9,278 bases of DNA from Clostridia bacterium (GTDB taxonomy: Bacteria > Bacillota > Dehalobacteriia > UBA4068), in assembly GCA_012515255.1 (NCBI GenBank), contig JAAYYR010000224.1, positions 1 to 9,278 on the forward strand. Direction: 5' to 3'. The position numbers and the translations under genes were made by a program. The notes under the pieces are model-generated. The model was given only the letters and a program-made list of their open reading frames with translations, was not told where the DNA came from and made no database searches. Positions 5,647 to 9,278 of the stretch are shown here, one piece after another (the first letter of the stretch is position 1; every line of letters begins with the position of its first letter).

Positions 5647-6797
5647 TTAGATGATAGCGCGCAGTTGCCGAAGCACCGGCTCGGGCCAGTTTTCGCGGCG
5701 CAGGGCATGGAAAGCCGCATTATGCTTGCGCGCCGGCCGGTAGGGGCGGGGCAGCAGTATAGAGGCGAAAGCGCCGGCCGCGCCCAACACCGATGCCGCA
5801 AGAGGGATATTCTCGCCGCTTAGCCCCGCGGGATAGCCGCTGCCGTCCGCCATCTCATGGTGGCAGCGCACGATTTGGGCGATGCTCTCCGGCAAGCCGA
5901 GCATAAGGCAAAACTGCGCCGCCAGTGTCGGATGGCGCTGGATCCGCCGGTACTCCGCAAGCGTCAGGGGCCGGGCTTATTAAGGCAGGAGCCTGCGGTT
6001 TCCGCCATGGCGATATCAGCCAGGGCCGCCGCGATGCGCAGCTCGCTTAGCGCATCCGGCGAAAAATGCAGCCGCCGCGCTATTTCCAGCGCATAGGAAG
6101 ACGCCATTTGGCAGTGGCGGCGCAAATAAGGATCGCCGGAGGAGAGATAGCGGCCGGCGAGATGGATATAAGCATTAAGGGTTGGGGTATCCGGCAGAGG
6201 CGGTTCAGCAAGCATTAGCTCCGCGAAGACGCCGCCTTCGCTGTGGCGCAATTGTTCTTCCGCCGCTGCGGGCAGCCGATGATGCTCTACCGGCGGCGAG
6301 GCTGCCGTGCCATAGCAAAAATCGAGGCGCAGCCCCTGGAAGTCGAAGATCGCCGGCAGCAGGGTTTGCCCGGCGGCCTCGCGGATTTCTTCCGCCAGCG
6401 CCTCCGCCTGCCAAATGGCTGTATTGGGCAAAAGAAGGGCAAATATGGCATTATTCCAGCGGGCCGACATGGCGCCGGCGGGCGCGGACTGGCGCAGCAA
6501 ATTCGCCGCCACCTGCAGCAGATGATCTGCAGCCAGCGGGGTCAGCCGCCCCTGCCATAGCTCAAAATCGCGCAGCTTCAGCAATAGCAGGCTTAGGGGC
6601 CGTGTCGGCTTGGCTTTAGCGGCCAGCTCCGGCAAGGCGATATGTAGTTGATGGCGGGAGTATAACCCGGTCAGCAGGTCGGTCATAGGCCCTAAATTCC
6701 GTTTTTGCCGGCTTTTGACCTGCAGGGAAACCACTGATTTTATCGCCAAATTCCTGGTTTTTACGGCCGGAAATTTCCTTTTATAAAATTGTGTCAT
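5647..6797 (-). pseudogene. Frameshifted, degenerate GGDEF/HD-GYP protein gene
   Basis: The minus strand reads 277 codons from 6797, then a TGA at 5964-5966. Homology continues in another frame to a stop at 5647-5649. Adding one C to the run of four just before the TGA restores a 383-codon protein through NKPGPLTLAEYRRIQRHP. GGDEF domain, about residues 38-170: MTDLLTGLYSRHQL is normal, but the active-site RYGGDEF position reads RWNNAIF (113-119). HD-GYP domain, about 205 to the end: the first His (H228) and HHEMADGSGYPAGL are kept, but the LLHDIGK position reads ALADIAM and the later AD-x-FDA position reads AGAFASI. Diguanylate cyclase and phosphodiesterase activity are thus unlikely even without the frameshift. 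The start is uncertain: no ribosome site precedes the ATG at 6797, and the Met at residue 38 is an alternative. No membrane segment or sensor domain is present. A sequencing indel is possible. Confidence 0.85.
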
Positions 6798-7117
6798 GTT
6801 AACGCTTAATATGATAAAATTAATCTGAAAACATAGTTATTGTATAAACATGATTTTTGGCCGCAGATTTACACAGTCTGCTTGCATGCCCCAGCGCTGT
6901 CTTTTTGCGGCGCGGCGGCATTACCGGCGCGGCTGAGATTCGGGCCATTGGTATAATCATCCCGGAAGCTCGGGGCGTATTTACGCCGGGCGGGAAGTGG
7001 CGGCGGTAATTTTTTGACAGGCTCTGCCTCGCGGCCCGGGAAAAACATTTTTCTTGTTTTTTTATGCAAGTTTTTTCGTATCTAAGATGTAATTATTGTA
7101 GATTGCGGAGGTTGCTG
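6798..7117. other. 320-base non-coding gap before the sigma factor gene
   Basis: No convincing gene. It has an AT-rich block (6798-6857), then a GC-rich block, then A- and T-rich runs (7041-7076). GGCGTA-TT-TACGCC (6974-6987) is a perfect 14-base dyad that could be an operator. TTGACA (7014-7019) is a perfect -35 box, but the bases 16-19 downstream are GC-rich with no -10 match. No ECF-type promoter (an AAC box about 16 bases before CGT) is evident, although CGTATCTAA occurs at 7077-7085. How the sigma gene is transcribed is unresolved. Confidence 0.5.
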
Positions 7118-7678
7118 ATGCAGCATCTGAGCGACGAAGAATTAGTCGGGCTCGTCCTGGACGGCAATAGCGAAGCATTCGAGATCATTGTCGGACGATA
7201 TCAAAATCAGATTTTTTCCTTGGCATATCGTTTAGGCGGTGATTATGATGAGGCCAAAGATATGGCTCAGGAAGCGTTTATCCGCGTTTACCGGGAATTG
7301 CCCCGTTTTGACCGGGAACGCCGCTTCTTCCCCTGGATGTATCGTGTGGCGCATAATACCTGCATTAACTTGCTGCGCCGGCGTCCTAAGGAAACCGCGC
7401 CCCTGGAAAGCGTTTTTGATATGGCCGCGGGTGATAATTGCGAATCCGGCAGCCCCAGCGCCCGCTATGAGCAATTAGAGCAAAGCGAAACCATTCATCA
7501 GGCGCTGCAGGCCTTGAGCGACAATTATCGACTGCCGCTGGTACTCAAATATCTGGAAGGTATGAGTTATCAGGAGATCTCCAGTCAGCTCGATTTACCG
7601 ATATCCACCATCGAAACCAGACTATTCCGCGGCCGCGCTTTGCTAAGAAAGCATTTGTCTCATATTATGAACAAATAA
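7118..7678 (+). CDS. ECF RNA polymerase sigma factor (SigW/RpoE type)
   Basis: An alternative sigma factor of 186 residues that would direct RNA polymerase to a stress or signal regulon. Region 2 spans about residues 20-90, with the core-binding/-10 block DMAQEAFIRVYRELPRF (48-64) followed by RFFPWMYRVAHNTCINLLRR. Region 4 spans about 126-180, with the helix-turn-helix MSYQEISSQLDLPISTIETR and RGRALLRKHL. No region 1.1 or 3 is present, as expected for the ECF group. The ATG at 7118 follows GGAGG (7107-7111) by 6 bases; a longer in-frame reading from 7064 lacks a ribosome site. The next gene, 46 bases downstream on the same strand, is its probable anti-sigma factor, so its activity is likely held by membrane tethering. 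Confidence 0.95.
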   Translation: MQHLSDEELVGLVLDGNSEAFEIIVGRYQNQIFSLAYRLGGDYDEAKDMAQEAFIRVYRELPRFDRERRFFPWMYRVAHNTCINLLRRRPKETAPLESVFDMAAGDNCESGSPSARYEQLEQSETIHQALQALSDNYRLPLVLKYLEGMSYQEISSQLDLPISTIETRLFRGRALLRKHLSHIMNK

Positions 7679-7724
7679 GCCGCGCCGTCGCCCATAGATT
7701 AGACTAAGTATGAGGTAAAGCAGC

Positions 7725-8912
7725 ATGGATTGCCACGAACTGGAACTGCTAATGCAAATGTCTCTTGACAAGACGCTATCCGATGCGGGCCGCGAGCTTT
7801 TGCATGCGCATCTAGTGAAGTGCCGGGAATGCGCCGCAGCTTTTGCCGAATATGAACAATTAGACGCTTTGCTTAAAGAGGAAATTACCGCGGTTGAGGC
7901 GCCTGCTGATCTCAAAGGCAATATTATGGCGGCTTTGCCTTCGCCCGATGTCTGGGTAAAACCCGCGCCGGTGGTCTGGGCCAAACCCGCGCCGCGCCGC
8001 AGCAAATTCCGCCGCCTTATACCGATGATTTCCGTAGCCGCCACAGCCGCCGCATTACTGCTGGTGGCCGGACTTTCCGGTTGGTTTAGCGGCGATCCGC
8101 CTCAAGTGGATCATGATTTGAGGATAGCCCTGTCCGACCCTGACCTTCCCCATCGCGACGATGATATTTTCGGGCCGGGCGGCAAGCAAAATCAGCCCGT
8201 CAATAATGGCGAGACTGACCCGGACAATGCCGATATTGAAGTGGATAATGATCCTGGCCAAAACGAGGGCCCTTCCGCCACATATAATGGCGGCATACCC
8301 CTGCCGAAAGTAGCCCATAGTACAGAGAGCCATGGCAGCTATTCGCTGTACACTCTGGCTTCCGCCGATGATTACGGCGCTGTATTGCCGCGGATTAGCG
8401 GCAATGTCGTGACCTATTATCTGATTGCCGACGGAGCTTATCTGGAATGGGAAGCCGACCTGACCCGTAAGGGCGAGCCGGTTTATGTCGGCGAGACAGA
8501 GAGTTTGCCTTCCGCGGCCGCGATCGCCGGTTTCAGCGATCAAAGCGCTGAATACGGCTTCACTTATATCAGCGCTATCTCCCCGGACAATACCAAGCTG
8601 GCAATTAACAGACAAGGCGGTGATAAAGGCTTTTGGCTGACCGACCGCACCCGGGCTAATAGCGAGCCGGTGCTGATCGCCGAAAACGGCGGCGGCCTTC
8701 TGATAAGCTGGGCCCCTGACGGCGCCAAAGTACTGTATACCGCGGCTGACGGTTCGCTGCATCTTTATTATCCCGACCAAGGCGTGATTCTTGATCTTTT
8801 CGCCGGAGAGACCGGCTCGGTATGCTGGGCCGCGGATTCACGCAATATCGTTTTTGCCGCCTATGACGGCAAAACCGGCGAGCAAAGCATCTTCAGCGTA
8901 ATTGTGCCGTAA
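7725..8912 (+). CDS. Membrane-anchored zinc-finger anti-sigma factor with propeller-like outer domain
   Basis: A 395-residue protein predicted to bind and silence the sigma factor encoded just upstream. The N-terminal cytoplasmic anti-sigma domain has C3 and H29-x3-C33-x2-C36, the CHCC zinc pattern known from RsrA and RsiW. A proline-rich linker follows (72-90, with an 8-residue duplication ending in KPAP), then basic residues and one membrane helix at 98-121. Outside the membrane comes an acidic, low-complexity linker (about 124-185, rich in D, N, P) and a beta-rich domain. Repeated TolB/WD40-like strands are seen at SPDNTKLAI (286-294), WAPDGAKVLY (329-338) and WAADSRNIVFAA (368-379). Only three or four such units are visible, fewer than a full propeller. 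The outer domain may sense a ligand or envelope stress. GAGG at 7712-7715 lies 9 bases before the ATG. A strong terminator follows. Confidence 0.9.
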   Translation: MDCHELELLMQMSLDKTLSDAGRELLHAHLVKCRECAAAFAEYEQLDALLKEEITAVEAPADLKGNIMAALPSPDVWVKPAPVVWAKPAPRRSKFRRLIPMISVAATAAALLLVAGLSGWFSGDPPQVDHDLRIALSDPDLPHRDDDIFGPGGKQNQPVNNGETDPDNADIEVDNDPGQNEGPSATYNGGIPLPKVAHSTESHGSYSLYTLASADDYGAVLPRISGNVVTYYLIADGAYLEWEADLTRKGEPVYVGETESLPSAAAIAGFSDQSAEYGFTYISAISPDNTKLAINRQGGDKGFWLTDRTRANSEPVLIAENGGGLLISWAPDGAKVLYTAADGSLHLYYPDQGVILDLFAGETGSVCWAADSRNIVFAAYDGKTGEQSIFSVIVP

Positions 8913-8935
8913 ATCGTTTCTCAAGCCAATCGTTA

Positions 8936-8964
8936 AAACCGCCCGCTTTGCGGGCGGTTTGTTT
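8936..8964 (+). terminator. Strong terminator after the sigma/anti-sigma operon
   Basis: AAACCGCCCGC (8936-8946) pairs perfectly with GCGGGCGGTTT (8950-8960) around a TTT loop, followed by GTTTAT. The A-run on the left arm also makes it able to stop leftward transcription. Its right arm is part of the 73-base direct repeat. Confidence 0.88.
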
Positions 8965-9016
8965 ATATCCGCAAGGTAATTCTGGGGGCAAGCCCCGCTA
9001 AAGCGTGCTCGGCGCG
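8944..9016. repeat. 73-base direct repeat, copy 1
   Basis: Matches 9120-9192 at 68 of 73 positions, with differences at 8963, 8974, 8993, 8997 and 8999 and no gaps. It starts within the terminator hairpin and includes a small stem, GGGG-CAAG-CCCC (8985-8996). The repeat has no coding potential I can support. Confidence 0.9.
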
Positions 9017-9119
9017 GCGCGGGAATTCCGGCTTTTATGGCAGCCGCCATATTGGCAGCGGCCGGGGATTTATGCGTTTGCGGCTGCGGATACTATATAT
9101 TGGCAATTAAACGCCATAT
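9017..9119. other. Spacer between the two direct repeats
   Basis: 103 bases with no gene. ATGGC-AGCC-GCCAT (9037-9050) forms a short hairpin, and the nearby CAGCCGC can instead pair with GCGGCTG about 40 bases on. No integrase, transposase or tRNA sequence is present between the repeats. Confidence 0.45.
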
Positions 9120-9192
9120 CGCTTTGCGGGCGGTTTGTGTATATCCGCAGGGTAATTCTGGGGGCAAGTCCCCCCAAAGCGTGCTCGGCGCG
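9120..9192. repeat. 73-base direct repeat, copy 2
   Basis: Second copy, 176 bases after the first. It carries the right arm of the terminator stem without the matching left arm, so it cannot form the same terminator and may be the derived copy. The internal stem is kept and is longer here: GGGGG (9160-9164) with CCCCC around CAAGT. Confidence 0.9.
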
Positions 9193-9278
9193 ACATGCCT
9201 TGTGATCAAGAAATTACAGATGCAGACTAATATGCAGAATGGCATTTGCCTGCCAAGCTAAGATAAGCTAAAAAGTCA
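9193..9278. other. Unassigned end of window
   Basis: AT-richer sequence with no gene start, tRNA or promoter I can support. It probably belongs to the upstream region of a gene beyond the window. Confidence 0.4.

Noticed and set aside
5960..5972. Programmed ribosomal frameshift at the CCCC-TGA site
   Set aside because: The site does not fit a standard -1 slippery heptamer, no stimulatory structure is evident, and both domains are already degenerate. An indel is simpler.
5613..6847. 11-base inverted repeat (TTATACAATAA / TTATTGTATAA) flanking the broken gene, as possible transposon ends
   Set aside because: AT-rich 11-base matches of this kind are expected by chance in a window this long, and there is no target duplication or transposase.
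7014..7042. Sigma-A promoter for the ECF gene based on a perfect TTGACA
   Set aside because: No -10-like hexamer occurs at any sensible spacing; the region downstream is GC-rich.
6869..7069. 66-codon leftward open reading frame between the GGDEF gene and the sigma gene
   Set aside because: No ribosome site, proline- and basic-rich composition without a domain, and an A/T-run start. It is most likely chance, though a small unknown gene cannot be excluded.
9005..9261. Overlapping rightward reading frames of 66 and 74 codons at the window end
   Set aside because: They run through the non-coding direct repeats in two frames and have no supporting start signals.

Overview
The window reads as chromosomal DNA from a moderately GC-rich, spore-forming member of the Firmicutes. 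The main evidence is spoIID, a sporulation gene, together with strong Shine-Dalgarno sequences, short intergenic spaces, TTG/GTG starts and sigma-A-type promoters. A clostridial or Negativicutes-like (Sporomusa-type) host would fit, but the sequence does not fix the lineage. Most genes are core functions (leuS, rpmB, spoIID, murA). The accessory content is a cyclase-family hydrolase, a broken signalling gene and a sigma/anti-sigma pair.

Layout. 1-1272 (-): the N-terminal 424 codons of leuS, cut by the window edge. A hairpin terminator at 1331-1354 separates it from rpmB (1378-1566, -). The rpmB promoter lies back to back with a promoter for a small unknown gene (1793-2008, +). A near-perfect 35-base inverted repeat covers that gene's stop codon. 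A GC-rich non-coding stretch follows, then a good promoter (2143-2171) and a leader that can fold into two compound stem-loops ahead of a kynurenine-formamidase-like cyclase gene (2310-2954, +). spoIID (3039-3995, -) and murA (4159-5412, +) are transcribed divergently. A GGDEF/HD-GYP gene (5647-6797, -) converges on murA; it carries a single-base frameshift and has lost key catalytic residues in both domains. A 320-base gap leads to an ECF sigma factor gene (7118-7678, +) and its likely partner (7725-8912, +), a zinc-finger anti-sigma factor with one membrane helix and a propeller-like outer domain. A strong terminator and two 73-base direct repeats fill the end of the window.

How the genes relate. 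The sigma and anti-sigma genes form a two-gene operon and probably one envelope-stress or signal-sensing switch. MurA (start of peptidoglycan synthesis) and SpoIID (peptidoglycan cleavage during engulfment) act on the same polymer at different life stages. The other genes look like independent transcription units. I see no evidence of a complete new defence, mobile or biosynthetic system. The best leads are the structured leader of the cyclase gene, the decayed c-di-GMP-type gene, and the direct repeats after the anti-sigma gene.
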